Source of the DNA: UMGS1370 sp963557065
GTDB taxonomy: Bacteria > Bacillota > Clostridia > Lachnospirales > Lachnospiraceae
DNA length: 40,568 bases
Assembly: GCA_963557065.1 (NCBI GenBank)
Contig: CAUWCT010000050.1
Coordinates: forward strand, 1-40,568
Direction of reading: 5' to 3'
Part shown: positions 9,221 through 17,441 of the stretch, in pieces
Layout of the letters: every line of letters begins with the position of its first letter
Numbering within the stretch: the stretch's first letter is position 1
Program-made: the position numbers and the translations under genes
The notes under the pieces: model-generated
What the model was told of the DNA's origin: nothing
What the model saw: the letters and a program-made list of their open reading frames with translations, nothing else
Databases searched by the model: none

Positions 9221-9240
9221 GACCGGCATAAAAAGCCGGC
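9221..9240 (-). terminator. GC hairpin between the HPr-like gene and dnaE
   Basis: On the minus strand CCGGC and GCCGG arms around a TTTTTAT loop are followed, after GTCGTAC, by five U that run into the dnaE ribosome binding site. The stem is short, so partial termination is more likely than complete. A similar hairpin followed by GTACTTTTAGG sits in front of uvrC at 15256-15279. Confidence 0.5.
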
Positions 9241-9273
9241 CGCCATTTTTCATTGTTTCCACTCTGGACGCTG

Positions 9274-9528
9274 TTATTTATCACTTAAATATGCTTCGAT
9301 TTCGGCAATCGCTTTTTCCTCATCTGCTCCGTCTGCAGTTACGGTCACTTCCTCGCCAACAGAAATACCCAACGTCATCATTCCCATAATGCTTTTTGCA
9401 TTGACCCGTTTCGTACCTGTCTCCACATAAATCTTGCTGTCATACTGACTTGCCACCTGTACCAGCATCGCAATCGGTCTGGCTTCCAGACCAGCTGTCA
9501 ATTTAACCGTAATTGTCTTCCTTATCAT
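9274..9528 (-). CDS. Crh-like HPr family protein (Glu at the phospho-His position)
   Basis: This 84-residue HPr-fold protein has the regulatory Ser46 (NAKSIMGM) but Glu15 (AGLEARP) where PTS HPr has the phosphate-carrying His15. In Bacillus, Crh is the HPr paralogue with Gln15. It cannot transport sugar but is phosphorylated on Ser46 by HPr kinase and acts as a CcpA corepressor. crh also lies directly after whiA there, as this gene does here, and hprK is in the same gene group. I infer a signalling rather than PTS role. Start: ATG at 9528, 6 nt after AGGAGG; the upstream ATG at 9543 would place the AGGAGG inside the coding region. Confidence 0.85.
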   Translation of the reverse strand: MIRKTITVKLTAGLEARPIAMLVQVASQYDSKIYVETGTKRVNAKSIMGMMTLGISVGEEVTVTADGADEEKAIAEIEAYLSDK

Positions 9529-9556
9529 AATTTTCCTCCTCATTTTTTAAGAACAG

Positions 9557-10522
9557 TTATTGCTCTGTCCTGTTTACAGCATTTTCCCTTAGTTCTTCGG
9601 CAATCGCACTCAGCTTCCTGAGCCGGTGATTTACGCCGGATTTCCCTACAGGGGGAACCAGAGTTTCTCCAAGTTCTTTTAAACTTGCATCAGGTCTTGC
9701 CAGGCGAAGCAGGGCAATCTCTTCTAAGTTCGACGGCAGACAGGAAAATCCTGCCGTATCGCGGATATAAATAATATCTTCCATCTGGCGCACTGCCGCA
9801 GACACCGTTTTGTTGATGTTGGCCGTCTCGCAGTTGACCTGGCGGTTGACCTGCCCCCGCATCCCTTTTACAATCCGGATATTTTCCAGTTCCATAAGGG
9901 AAAGAGGGGCTTCCATCACATTTAAAATATCTACAATCTGGCTGCCTTCTTTGATATATACTACAAAATACTTTTTGCGCGTCACCATTTTGGCGTCAAT
10001 TCCAAACGTCCGGATAATCTCCTGCATCTGCTTCGCCCGTTCTTTACTGGGACACACAATCTCAAAATGGTAAAACTTTTCCGGATCACTGATGGAACCT
10101 GCTGCAAGAAAGGCGCCTCTTATAAAACTTCTGCGGCAGCATGGCTGCATCAGCAGCACATGACTGGCGGCCGGCGAATCCAGAATTTCTCCGTTTTCCT
10201 GTAAAATTCTGGAAGCCTGAAGCACCCTGAGCGCTTCCTCATGATCCTGAACGGCAACTGTATAAGTATGGCTTTTTTTTAAGAAAGCATTTCTTCTGAT
10301 TGAAACATCCGCTCCTATATTAAATGTTTTTTTCAATAATGTAAAGCACTTTCTTGCAACTGCTCCATTTTCTGTATGAATTTTAATACGGCAGCGGTTA
10401 TTTTCCGAAATCTGAATCCTGCCGCAGAAACTTAAAATTGCAGTCAGTTCACTGATCTGACAGTGACGGGCCGAACTTAGCTGTGCAGACAGTTCCTCCT
10501 TTACATTTGAAGAAAATGACAT
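9557..10522 (-). CDS. whiA: DNA-binding protein WhiA
   Basis: WhiA (321 residues) combines an N-terminal domain related to LAGLIDADG homing endonucleases, without nuclease activity, and a C-terminal helix-turn-helix. In Firmicutes it affects cell division and chromosome segregation. Recognisable segments are MSFSSNVKEEL at the start, FIRGAFLAAGSISDPEK in the middle and LPPVGKSGVNHRLRKL-type HTH sequence at the end (here LVPPVGKSGVNHRLRK). It sits 2 nt after rapZ and 28 nt before the Crh-like gene. The yvcK gene often found between rapZ and whiA is missing. Confidence 0.94.
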   Translation of the reverse strand: MSFSSNVKEELSAQLSSARHCQISELTAILSFCGRIQISENNRCRIKIHTENGAVARKCFTLLKKTFNIGADVSIRRNAFLKKSHTYTVAVQDHEEALRVLQASRILQENGEILDSPAASHVLLMQPCCRRSFIRGAFLAAGSISDPEKFYHFEIVCPSKERAKQMQEIIRTFGIDAKMVTRKKYFVVYIKEGSQIVDILNVMEAPLSLMELENIRIVKGMRGQVNRQVNCETANINKTVSAAVRQMEDIIYIRDTAGFSCLPSNLEEIALLRLARPDASLKELGETLVPPVGKSGVNHRLRKLSAIAEELRENAVNRTEQ

Positions 10523-10524
10523 CT

Positions 10525-11400
10525 TTATCCCTTTCTTTTGCTGTCTTTTTCAATATCTCTGTGCTCTAATTTGACTCCCAAATCCTCTTTGGCCAAAAGG
10601 CGGCTGTAAATCTCTCTGGCAATGGTGACAGAGCGATGCTTTCCGCCAGTGCATCCCACTGCGATCACAAGCTGGTTTTTCCCCTCTGCCACATAATTGG
10701 GAATCAAAAAATCCAGCATATCGTAAACCTTTTCTAAAAAGATTTCTGCTGTCTGTCCTCTCTTTACGTACTCCTGAACCGGCACCTCTTCCCCTGTGTG
10801 CTGACGCAGTTCCTCTACATAGTAGGGATTGGGGAGAAACCGAACGTCAAATACCATATCTGCATCTGCCGGAATTCCGTATTTAAACCCAAAGGAAAGG
10901 ACTGTAACAAAAAGATTCTGGTAATTCTGATGGTTAATAAAAATCTTTTCCAGTTCCTGACGAAGTTCTTTGGTAAGAAGCTGACTGGTATCAATAATAT
11001 AATCCGCCTTATCTTTTAAAAATTCCAGTCTCCCCCGCTCTTTTGCAATTCCTTCATCAATCCGGCCCATCCCTGCCAGCGGATGCTTTCTGCGAGTCTC
11101 CTTATAACGCTTAATCAAAATCTGGTCGCCGGCATCCAAAAACAGGATTTCATATGGAGTCTTATCCCGATTCCATTCCTCTAAGGTATGATTCAGACTG
11201 GACAGTTCTTCTCCATTCCGGATATCAATTCCCAGCGCCACATTGCGAATATCTCCTGAACTTTCCATAATCAGTTCTGCAAAACGGTCTACCAATGAAA
11301 TCGGCAGGTTATCCACACAGTAAAATCCCAAATCTTCCAGTATTTTTAATGCAATGGTCTTTCCTGCGCCGGACATGCCGGTTACGATTACCAATTTCAT
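10525..11400 (-). CDS. rapZ: RapZ/YvcJ family nucleotide-binding protein
   Basis: This is a P-loop protein of 291 residues with Walker A GMSGAGKT at 8-15, a family-typical CVDNLP segment near residue 28, and the C-terminal CTGGKHRSV motif. In E. coli RapZ is an RNase adaptor controlling GlmS. The Firmicutes homologue YvcJ hydrolyses nucleotides and is less well understood. The start is ATG after GGAGGAG. It lies in a tight group with murB (24 nt upstream) and whiA (2 nt downstream). Confidence 0.93.
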   Translation of the reverse strand: MKLVIVTGMSGAGKTIALKILEDLGFYCVDNLPISLVDRFAELIMESSGDIRNVALGIDIRNGEELSSLNHTLEEWNRDKTPYEILFLDAGDQILIKRYKETRRKHPLAGMGRIDEGIAKERGRLEFLKDKADYIIDTSQLLTKELRQELEKIFINHQNYQNLFVTVLSFGFKYGIPADADMVFDVRFLPNPYYVEELRQHTGEEVPVQEYVKRGQTAEIFLEKVYDMLDFLIPNYVAEGKNQLVIAVGCTGGKHRSVTIAREIYSRLLAKEDLGVKLEHRDIEKDSKRKG

Positions 11401-11424
11401 ATGTTGTCTCCTCCAAATGTATGT

Positions 11425-12348
11425 TTAGCCTTCAACCGGAAAATCCCCCAGACGTTTTACTTCCATTTCCAGTTCCACACCGAATTTTTCTTTTACCTGT
11501 TCCTGAACCCGGCAGCAAAGCCTGTAAATATCAGATGAATCTGCGCCGCCCCGGTTAATCACAAAACCGCAGTGCTTTTCTGACACTTGCGCCCCTCCGA
11601 CTGTAAATCCCTTTAATCCGGCTTCCTCAATCAGTTTACCTGCAAAATATCCTTCCGGCCGTTTAAAGGTACTGCCTGCGCTTGGATATTCCAGGGGCTG
11701 TTTCTCCCTGCGCCTTGCCCCATACTCATCCATTCTGGCCTTGATTTCACCTGCATCTCCCTCATCCAGCAAAAGTTCTGCAGACAACACAATATACTCT
11801 TTATTCTGTATACAGCTTTTCCGGTATCCCAGTTCCAGTTCTTCTGCCGGAATCTCTTTTATCTGTCCGTCTTTTGTCAATACGCGGACGGATTTTAATA
11901 CCTGCTTCATCTCTCCACCGTATGCGCCTGCATTCATCACCACAGCGCCTCCCAGACTTCCGGGAATTCCGGCTGCAAACTCAAATCCGGTCAGGGAATG
12001 TTCTAACGCTGCCTTTGCAATCTTAAACAAAGAAGCGCCGGAACCGGCTGTGATCGTTCTGCCGGTCACTGTAATCCCGGACAGGCCCCTGGCTGTGGTA
12101 AGAATTACTCCCGGATAACCTTTATCACTGACCAGCAGATTACTCCCGTTTCCTAAAATATAACAAGGCATACTGTTTTTCCTGCAAAGTTCTGTCACAG
12201 CCCCAATCTCCTGTTCACAGGAAGGAGAAACAAAATAAGCCGCCGGTCCACCAGTCCGGAATGTGGTGTGCTTTTTCATCGGTTCGTTGGCAAGTACCCG
12301 GTCTGACCCTCCTGCTGCCTTAATTAAATCTGTTAAAAAATCAGCCAT
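11425..12348 (-). CDS. murB: UDP-N-acetylenolpyruvoylglucosamine reductase
   Basis: It is an FAD-dependent, NADPH-using enzyme that makes UDP-MurNAc, the second committed step of peptidoglycan precursor synthesis. Length is 307 residues. KKHTTFRTGGPA and ILGNGSNLLVSD form the FAD domain. GFEFAAGIPGSLGGAVVMNAGAYGGE follows, then YRKS with the catalytic Arg and PSAGSTFKRP with the catalytic Ser proton donor. It begins at ATG after AAGGAGG. Confidence 0.95.
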   Translation of the reverse strand: MADFLTDLIKAAGGSDRVLANEPMKKHTTFRTGGPAAYFVSPSCEQEIGAVTELCRKNSMPCYILGNGSNLLVSDKGYPGVILTTARGLSGITVTGRTITAGSGASLFKIAKAALEHSLTGFEFAAGIPGSLGGAVVMNAGAYGGEMKQVLKSVRVLTKDGQIKEIPAEELELGYRKSCIQNKEYIVLSAELLLDEGDAGEIKARMDEYGARRREKQPLEYPSAGSTFKRPEGYFAGKLIEEAGLKGFTVGGAQVSEKHCGFVINRGGADSSDIYRLCCRVQEQVKEKFGVELEMEVKRLGDFPVEG

Positions 12349-12368
12349 TCCTTCCTCCTTCTGCTGTT

Positions 12369-13298
12369 TTAAATCCCCTGTCTGCCAAGATTAGCCTGCA
12401 CCCGATTGTACAGTTCTTTTGCCGCATTATACCCCATCTTTTTCTGTCTGTGATTTACCGCAGCAGACTCTACAATAATCGCCAGGTTGCGGCCTGGGCG
12501 AATGGGAATGGAATGACACACAACCCGGTTCCCCAAAAATTCTGTGTACTGATCTTCCAGTCCCAGTCTGTCATACTCTTTATCTTTATTCCAGTCTTCC
12601 AGTTTAATAACCATGTCAATAGACTGGGTGTCTTTTACGCTCTCAACGCCAAACAGAGTCTTTACATCTATAATTCCAATGCCCCGCAGTTCAATGAAGT
12701 GACGGGTAATATCCGGCGCACTCCCAATGAGAGTATCATCGCTGACTTTCCGCAGTTCCACTACATCGTCCGTCACCAGACGGTGTCCTCTCTTAATCAG
12801 TTCCAGAGCTGCCTCGCTTTTTCCAATGCCGCTTTCTCCCATAATCAGAACGCCCTCGCCAAATACATCTACCAGAACGCCATGGATGCTGATACAGGGC
12901 GCCAGCTTTACATTGAGCCAGCGAATCACTTCCGCCATCAAATCAGACGTGGATTTACCGGAAACCAGACAGGGGACCCCATAGTGATTGGCCATCTCCA
13001 GCATATCCTCGTCCGGTCCCATATTGCGGCTGTAAATCAGGCAGGGGATCTGGCAGGCCAACAGCCTGTCGTAAATCTCTCTCTTGCGCTCTGCACTCAG
13101 TGTATTTAAATAAGCCTGTTCCACAAATCCGATAATCTGAACCCGTTCATTATCAAAATGCTCAAAAAATCCAGTGAGCTGAAGCGCTGGACGGTTCACA
13201 TCCGGATGGGACACCACGATTTTATCTGTGTCAATCTCAGGGGTCATGTTCTGCAAATTCAGTTTGTTAATAATCTCAGTAATCGTTACACCATACAT
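12369..13298 (-). CDS. hprK: HPr kinase/phosphorylase
   Basis: It phosphorylates Ser46 of HPr and Crh in response to glycolytic metabolites, and dephosphorylates them under phosphate excess, thus controlling carbon catabolite repression. Length is 309 residues. Walker A GESGIGKS is at 154-161. SIHGVLVD carries the catalytic His near 139, and RGIGIIDVKTLFG is the HPrK signature. The likely substrate, an HPr paralogue with Ser46, is encoded four genes downstream in the same group. A promoter overlaps the end of uvrC. Confidence 0.95.
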   Translation of the reverse strand: MYGVTITEIINKLNLQNMTPEIDTDKIVVSHPDVNRPALQLTGFFEHFDNERVQIIGFVEQAYLNTLSAERKREIYDRLLACQIPCLIYSRNMGPDEDMLEMANHYGVPCLVSGKSTSDLMAEVIRWLNVKLAPCISIHGVLVDVFGEGVLIMGESGIGKSEAALELIKRGHRLVTDDVVELRKVSDDTLIGSAPDITRHFIELRGIGIIDVKTLFGVESVKDTQSIDMVIKLEDWNKDKEYDRLGLEDQYTEFLGNRVVCHSIPIRPGRNLAIIVESAAVNHRQKKMGYNAAKELYNRVQANLGRQGI

Positions 13299-13336
13299 GC
13301 TTCATTCTCCTTTACTTCCATTTTGTGCGCATTATA

Positions 13337-13366
13337 AGTATACAGGCTTTCTATGGGGTTTGACAA
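13337..13366 (-). promoter_or_regulatory. Sigma-A promoter for the hprK-murB-rapZ-whiA group
   Basis: On the minus strand TTGTCA (13361-13366) and TATACT (13337-13342) are spaced 18 nt. The -35 lies inside the last uvrC codons. A second TATAAT (13331-13336) overlaps but lacks a matching -35. Confidence 0.55.
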
Positions 13367-15231
13367 GCAGGTTTTCGGAAAAATTCATAAACCGCTTCTG
13401 CGGCCTGCCGATTCATTCCCGGCACATCCAGCAATTCTTCCACAGATGCCTGCTGAATCTTTTCAATTTCTTTAAATGTCCGCATAAGAGCCTTTCTCCT
13501 GGACGGTCCGATTCCGTTTATATCATCTAAAATCGACTTCACCTGACTTTTGCTTCTCAAACTTCTGTGGTACTCTATGGCAAACCGATGGGCCTCGTCT
13601 TGGATTCGGGTAATCAGCCGAAATCCTTCTGAATGCCGGTCAATGGGGATTTCCTCATTGTTATAGTAAAGTCCTCTGGTTCTGTGATTATCGTCTTTTA
13701 CCATGCCGCAGACCGGAATGGAAAGTTCCAGCTGCTCCAGAACTTTAAGGGCAATATTGACCTGTCCTTTTCCGCCGTCCATCATAATCAGATCCGGAAA
13801 ACGGGTAAAGCTGCCAAAGGATATATCCATTCCCTTTTCTTTTAATTCCCTGGCTTCCTCAATGCCATGGGAAAACCGCCTGGTCAGCACCTCTTCCATA
13901 GAAGCATAATCGTTGGGCCCCTGGACCGTGCGGATACGGAATTTCCGGTAATCGCTGCGCTTGGGCTTTCCGTTTTCGTAGACAATCATGGAACCCACAG
14001 ACTCTACACCACTGATATTGGAAATATCAAAGGCTTCTATCCGGCTGATTTTGGGAATGCCAATTAAACTTCCCACCTGATTCATGGCCCCAATCGTCCG
14101 CAGTTCCTCCCGTTTGATCTGTTCGGAATCCTGAATCAAAACCATAGAGGCATTTTTGGCCGCCAATTCAACCAACCGCTCTTTTTCTCCTTTGATGGGC
14201 ACTGTAATATGGACTTTCTGTCCCCGTTTGGCGCTTAACCACCGGACTAAAATTTCTTCATCCTCCAGGGGCGCCTGTACCCAGAGTTCTCTTGGAATAA
14301 AAGGTGTTCCTGCATAAAACTGTTTGACAAAGCTGGTGAGAATCGCTCCCTTTTCTTCATCCACAGCCACTGACAGACGGAAATGATCTCTTCCGATCAG
14401 TTTTCCCTCCCGGACAAAAAATACCTGCACCACTGCATCTTCCCCGGCCTTTGCCATGGCGATAATGTCTCTGTCCTCCATGTTGTGGCTGGTAATTTTC
14501 TGCTTTTGAGCCACATGTCTGACACTGGTCAGTAAATCCCGGTACTCTATGGCCTTTTCAAAATCCATATTGTCAGAAGCTTCCATCATTTTGGCTTCCA
14601 GAGATTTTACAATCGGTTCAAAATTGCCGCTTAAAAACTCCAGGGCCTGGTTAAAATTAGCCCGGTACTCTTCTTTGCTGATATACCCCTGACAGGGCGC
14701 CTGGCACTGTTTAATGTGATAATTTAAGCAGGGTCTTTCTTTCCCTTCATCTCTGGGAAGCACCCTCTGACAGGTCCGGATCTGGTACAGTTTGCACACC
14801 AGATCCAGCGTATCTTTTACCGCCCCCGAACTGGTGTAAGGCCCAAAATACCGGCTTTTATCCCGTTTCATAGTCCTGGCAAACTGCAGTCTCGGATAGT
14901 CCTCATATACGGTTGCCCGAATGTAGGGATAGCTTTTATCATCTTTCAGCATGGTATTGTACCTGGGCCTGTATTCTTTGATTAAATTACATTCCAGTAC
15001 CAAAGCTTCCATCTCGGAATCTGTAATAATATACTCAAATCTGGCAATCCGGGAAACCATCTGCTCAATCTTGGCTGTCTTATTGCGGCTGCTCTGAAAA
15101 TACTGACGCACCCGGTTTTTTAAGCTTACTGCCTTTCCCACATAGATGATCTCGTCTCTTGCATCATGCATCAGATATACTCCAGGCTGAGCCGGAAGCT
15201 TTTTTAATTCTTCTTCAATGTCAAAAACCAT
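13351..15231 (-). CDS. uvrC: Excinuclease ABC subunit C
   Basis: It makes the dual incisions of nucleotide excision repair with UvrB. Length is 626 residues. The N-terminal GIY-YIG nuclease domain includes PGVYLMHD and IIYVGKAVSLKNRV. A UvrB-interacting UVR helix pair lies near 200-240 (MDFEKAIEYRD). The RNase H-like endonuclease domain has EAFDISNISG and LIMMDGGKGQV. Tandem helix-hairpin-helix motifs end the protein (IGPSRRKALMRTFK, VPGMNRQAAEAVYEF). The start is ATG after GGAGG. The upstream neighbour is the DUF1653 gene, with a hairpin in the 33-nt gap. Confidence 0.96.
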   Translation of the reverse strand: MVFDIEEELKKLPAQPGVYLMHDARDEIIYVGKAVSLKNRVRQYFQSSRNKTAKIEQMVSRIARFEYIITDSEMEALVLECNLIKEYRPRYNTMLKDDKSYPYIRATVYEDYPRLQFARTMKRDKSRYFGPYTSSGAVKDTLDLVCKLYQIRTCQRVLPRDEGKERPCLNYHIKQCQAPCQGYISKEEYRANFNQALEFLSGNFEPIVKSLEAKMMEASDNMDFEKAIEYRDLLTSVRHVAQKQKITSHNMEDRDIIAMAKAGEDAVVQVFFVREGKLIGRDHFRLSVAVDEEKGAILTSFVKQFYAGTPFIPRELWVQAPLEDEEILVRWLSAKRGQKVHITVPIKGEKERLVELAAKNASMVLIQDSEQIKREELRTIGAMNQVGSLIGIPKISRIEAFDISNISGVESVGSMIVYENGKPKRSDYRKFRIRTVQGPNDYASMEEVLTRRFSHGIEEARELKEKGMDISFGSFTRFPDLIMMDGGKGQVNIALKVLEQLELSIPVCGMVKDDNHRTRGLYYNNEEIPIDRHSEGFRLITRIQDEAHRFAIEYHRSLRSKSQVKSILDDINGIGPSRRKALMRTFKEIEKIQQASVEELLDVPGMNRQAAEAVYEFFRKPACQTP

Positions 15232-15255
15232 ATATCCTCCAAAACCTAAAAGTAC

Positions 15256-15279
15256 AGCCGGCTTTTATCGCAGCCGGCT
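15256..15279 (-). terminator. Hairpin at the end of the DUF1653 gene, before uvrC
   Basis: Two AGCCGGCT copies, each a palindrome (15256-15263 and 15272-15279), form a stem overlapping the last codons of the upstream gene. On the minus strand GTACTTTTAGG follows. It may attenuate transcription into uvrC. The flank resembles that of the hairpin before dnaE. Confidence 0.45.
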
Positions 15280-15783
15280 TCCGTCATACTTCTGTCTTGT
15301 CTTTAGTGTTTTGATAAGCCAGGACAGCTGGCTGTCCAAATCTCCCGCAGACGGCGGCAAATCCAGCGCTACATACAAACTGTCCAGTTCTTTCTGCCCC
15401 ACATGTCCTCCCATGCGCTTTAGCACTTCTAACTGTTTTTCCAAATCTTCTGCTTCCAGAAATTCCATCAGAAGTGGATTGGGCTGTTCTCCATCTTCCT
15501 CTTTTACATCTGATTCCCAATCCGGCTCTTCCATCTCTTTTCCAATTTTCTCAATCTGAAAACGCATCTGCTGCACAGCATCCGGATATTTCTCTTTGTC
15601 TACCGGACTGTTAAACATGGAAAGGGGTCTTGCATATACTTTAAAATCCCCGTAAAGAGCCTGATAGATTACCAGACTCTCCCCTGTCTCAGTATGCTTT
15701 GCAACTGTTACAATCTGGTACAGACGGCCTTTAAAATGGCGGTAAATCTCTCCCGGCCGGGGAAATTGTTCTGCATACTCCAT
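15265..15783 (-). CDS. DUF1653 domain-containing protein
   Basis: The 172-residue protein has an N-terminal DUF1653 domain (about 10-75): PGEIYRHFKGRLYQIV, TETGESLVIYQALYGDFKVYARPLSMF. The function of the domain is unknown. The remaining hundred residues are acidic and helical with no known motif. The domain in other bacteria is often a stand-alone protein of about 70 residues, so the tail is an addition. It lies between a lipoprotein gene and uvrC on the same strand, probably one transcript. Confidence 0.85.
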   Translation of the reverse strand: MEYAEQFPRPGEIYRHFKGRLYQIVTVAKHTETGESLVIYQALYGDFKVYARPLSMFNSPVDKEKYPDAVQQMRFQIEKIGKEMEEPDWESDVKEEDGEQPNPLLMEFLEAEDLEKQLEVLKRMGGHVGQKELDSLYVALDLPPSAGDLDSQLSWLIKTLKTRQKYDGSRLR

Positions 15784-15815
15784 CTATCTCCATCCTTTCA
15801 CCTGTCAGTTCTCTT

Positions 15816-17186
15816 TTAGCCAACTGTCCCTGCTTCCACAGTTCCCAAAGCTTCTGTCTCTGAAACGCTCTCTGCTTCAAGAGCTGCTCTGGACTCTGCA
15901 ATGGCTGTCTCCTCTGCGGCTGCCGCCTCCGGCGTTAAAAGCCCGCCATAGTGATAGCGGTTGGCCGCACTCCATAAAATCCACTCATCATAACCGGCAT
16001 CATAAACCGCCTGAATCTGTGCCCGGATTTCCGCATCTCCATAAGGGATATAATGTTCCAGATAGGAGGCCGTAAAATCCTGAAGCCAGGGACGTACTAC
16101 TGCCTGATGCTCTCCTTCTTTTTCAAACTTTTTCAGTTCTTCTCTGGACCCTTTTAACGCTCCTAAAATGGTCTCATAAGGTTTGGTGTCCGGATAATCT
16201 ACGCCAAAATTGCCGTTGCCGTAATGGGACGGGTAAATCATAGGACAGATATAATCCAGGCAGGAAGACATCTCTCCATAATTCTGCCCCACAATCCTGG
16301 CATCTGTGGGACTGTTTATAATGGTGCCAAATACGTCTGCGGACACAAAAAGTCCCTCTTTTGTCAGTTCTTCATAGGCATACTGAATAAATTCCTGAAT
16401 AATCTGGTTTTTGTCCCTGCCCTGTGTATCTGCCTCCTCAAAGACCACTCCGTCCATGCCCCGCTCTGTACAGAACCGGACATAATCAAACTGGATCTCG
16501 TCAAACCCGGCCTCTCCGGCTTTTTTCCCGATCTCTATCAGATAATCCCACACTTCTTTTTTATATGGGTTTACCCATGCCTGGCCTTTATTGTCCTTAT
16601 AGATACTGCCGTCTGCTAATTTCAGACACCAGTCCGGCTTCTTCTCTGCCAGATAGGGATCTCTGAATGCCGGAATCCGGGCAATCATATAAATGCCATG
16701 TTCCTTCAGCTTTCTGGACAGTCCCTCCATATCGCTGATATAGGTTTTTACTGCCTCAATTTCATTGACCACAGGGCTGTCCATCTCAAAGGTAACATTT
16801 CCGAAGTCGTCTTTGACATCAATGACTACGGCATTTAACTCTGTCTGATCCAGATAGCCGATGATTTCATCCATCCGCTCCTGGGAACCTGCGCTGTTGG
16901 CCGTCAGATAGATCCCCTTTACTTTTACCGGCGTCCTTTCCGGCGTATTGCTGATGCAGATCATATCCTCCTGTTTTGCCCCGGATTCTAAACAGTCTTC
17001 TTTGGCATCTTCTTCCGGTAACGCACTGTCCGTCTCTGTCTCCCCCGCACTCTCTTTCTCCTTATCCACCTGAGATTGTCCGTCCGTTGTTTCTGCCAAG
17101 TCCATGATAGGCTCATATCGCCTGCATCCTGCCAGACATACCAAACAAAGCAGGAGGCAGAGCAGAAGCCTGATTGTCTTCTTCAT
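15816..17186 (-). CDS. Lipoprotein, putative glycoside hydrolase (DUF4015 type)
   Basis: The lipoprotein signal peptide ends in LAGC near residue 20, so the mature protein should be lipid-anchored outside the membrane. An acidic Ser/Thr/Glu linker follows (to about residue 75). The catalytic-type TIM barrel then reads VKGIYLTANSAGSQERMDEII, VIDVKDDFGNVTFEMDS, IYMIARIPAFRDPYLAEKKP, WVNPYKKEVWDYLIEIGKKA, FDEIQFDYVRF. These are features of the DUF4015/GH13-like putative glycosidases of Firmicutes. The C-terminus is Ala/Glu-rich. ATG at 17186 follows GAGGATATTTT; the open frame continues further upstream, but those codons lack a signal peptide. Its substrate is unknown. Confidence 0.85.
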   Translation of the reverse strand: MKKTIRLLLCLLLCLVCLAGCRRYEPIMDLAETTDGQSQVDKEKESAGETETDSALPEEDAKEDCLESGAKQEDMICISNTPERTPVKVKGIYLTANSAGSQERMDEIIGYLDQTELNAVVIDVKDDFGNVTFEMDSPVVNEIEAVKTYISDMEGLSRKLKEHGIYMIARIPAFRDPYLAEKKPDWCLKLADGSIYKDNKGQAWVNPYKKEVWDYLIEIGKKAGEAGFDEIQFDYVRFCTERGMDGVVFEEADTQGRDKNQIIQEFIQYAYEELTKEGLFVSADVFGTIINSPTDARIVGQNYGEMSSCLDYICPMIYPSHYGNGNFGVDYPDTKPYETILGALKGSREELKKFEKEGEHQAVVRPWLQDFTASYLEHYIPYGDAEIRAQIQAVYDAGYDEWILWSAANRYHYGGLLTPEAAAAEETAIAESRAALEAESVSETEALGTVEAGTVG

Positions 17187-17244
17187 AAAATATCCTCTTT
17201 TTCTTTCTAAGTTGCTAACAGCCGTACCCTCTATGATAATGGTT

Positions 17245-17273
17245 ATTCTACCACATTTTATGGGATTCGCCAA
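17245..17273 (-). promoter_or_regulatory. Sigma-A promoter for the DUF4015 lipoprotein gene
   Basis: On the minus strand TTGGCG (17268-17273) and TAGAAT (17245-17250) are spaced 17 nt, about 60 nt upstream of the chosen start. It is divergent from the DUF1846 promoter at 17362-17370. Confidence 0.55.
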
Positions 17274-17361
17274 GCTTTTTGACAGATTCAGGCCGCTCTG
17301 CCCCCACATTGAATGGATTTTCCCATTTTTTTTAAATAGTTCTGGTTTCTTTTTTACATTG

Positions 17362-17370
17362 TGGTATAAT
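17362..17370 (+). promoter_or_regulatory. Extended -10 promoter for the DUF1846 gene
   Basis: TGGTATAAT is a perfect extended -10 (TG at 17362-17363, TATAAT at 17365-17370). No clear -35 is visible, as expected for this promoter class. Confidence 0.6.
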
Positions 17371-17441
17371 AGTTCTTGTCATCAATCTCAGGATTGGTGA
17401 CATTACACTTTCACATCCATGAAGAGGAGATTTCTTATCAT

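Noticed and set aside
8814..9389. 191-codon plus-strand frame
   Set aside because: It is antisense to the start of dnaE and the HPr-like gene, both well supported.
12450..13109. 219-codon plus-strand frame
   Set aside because: It is antisense to hprK, whose protein is clearly conserved; no ribosome binding site and unlikely composition.
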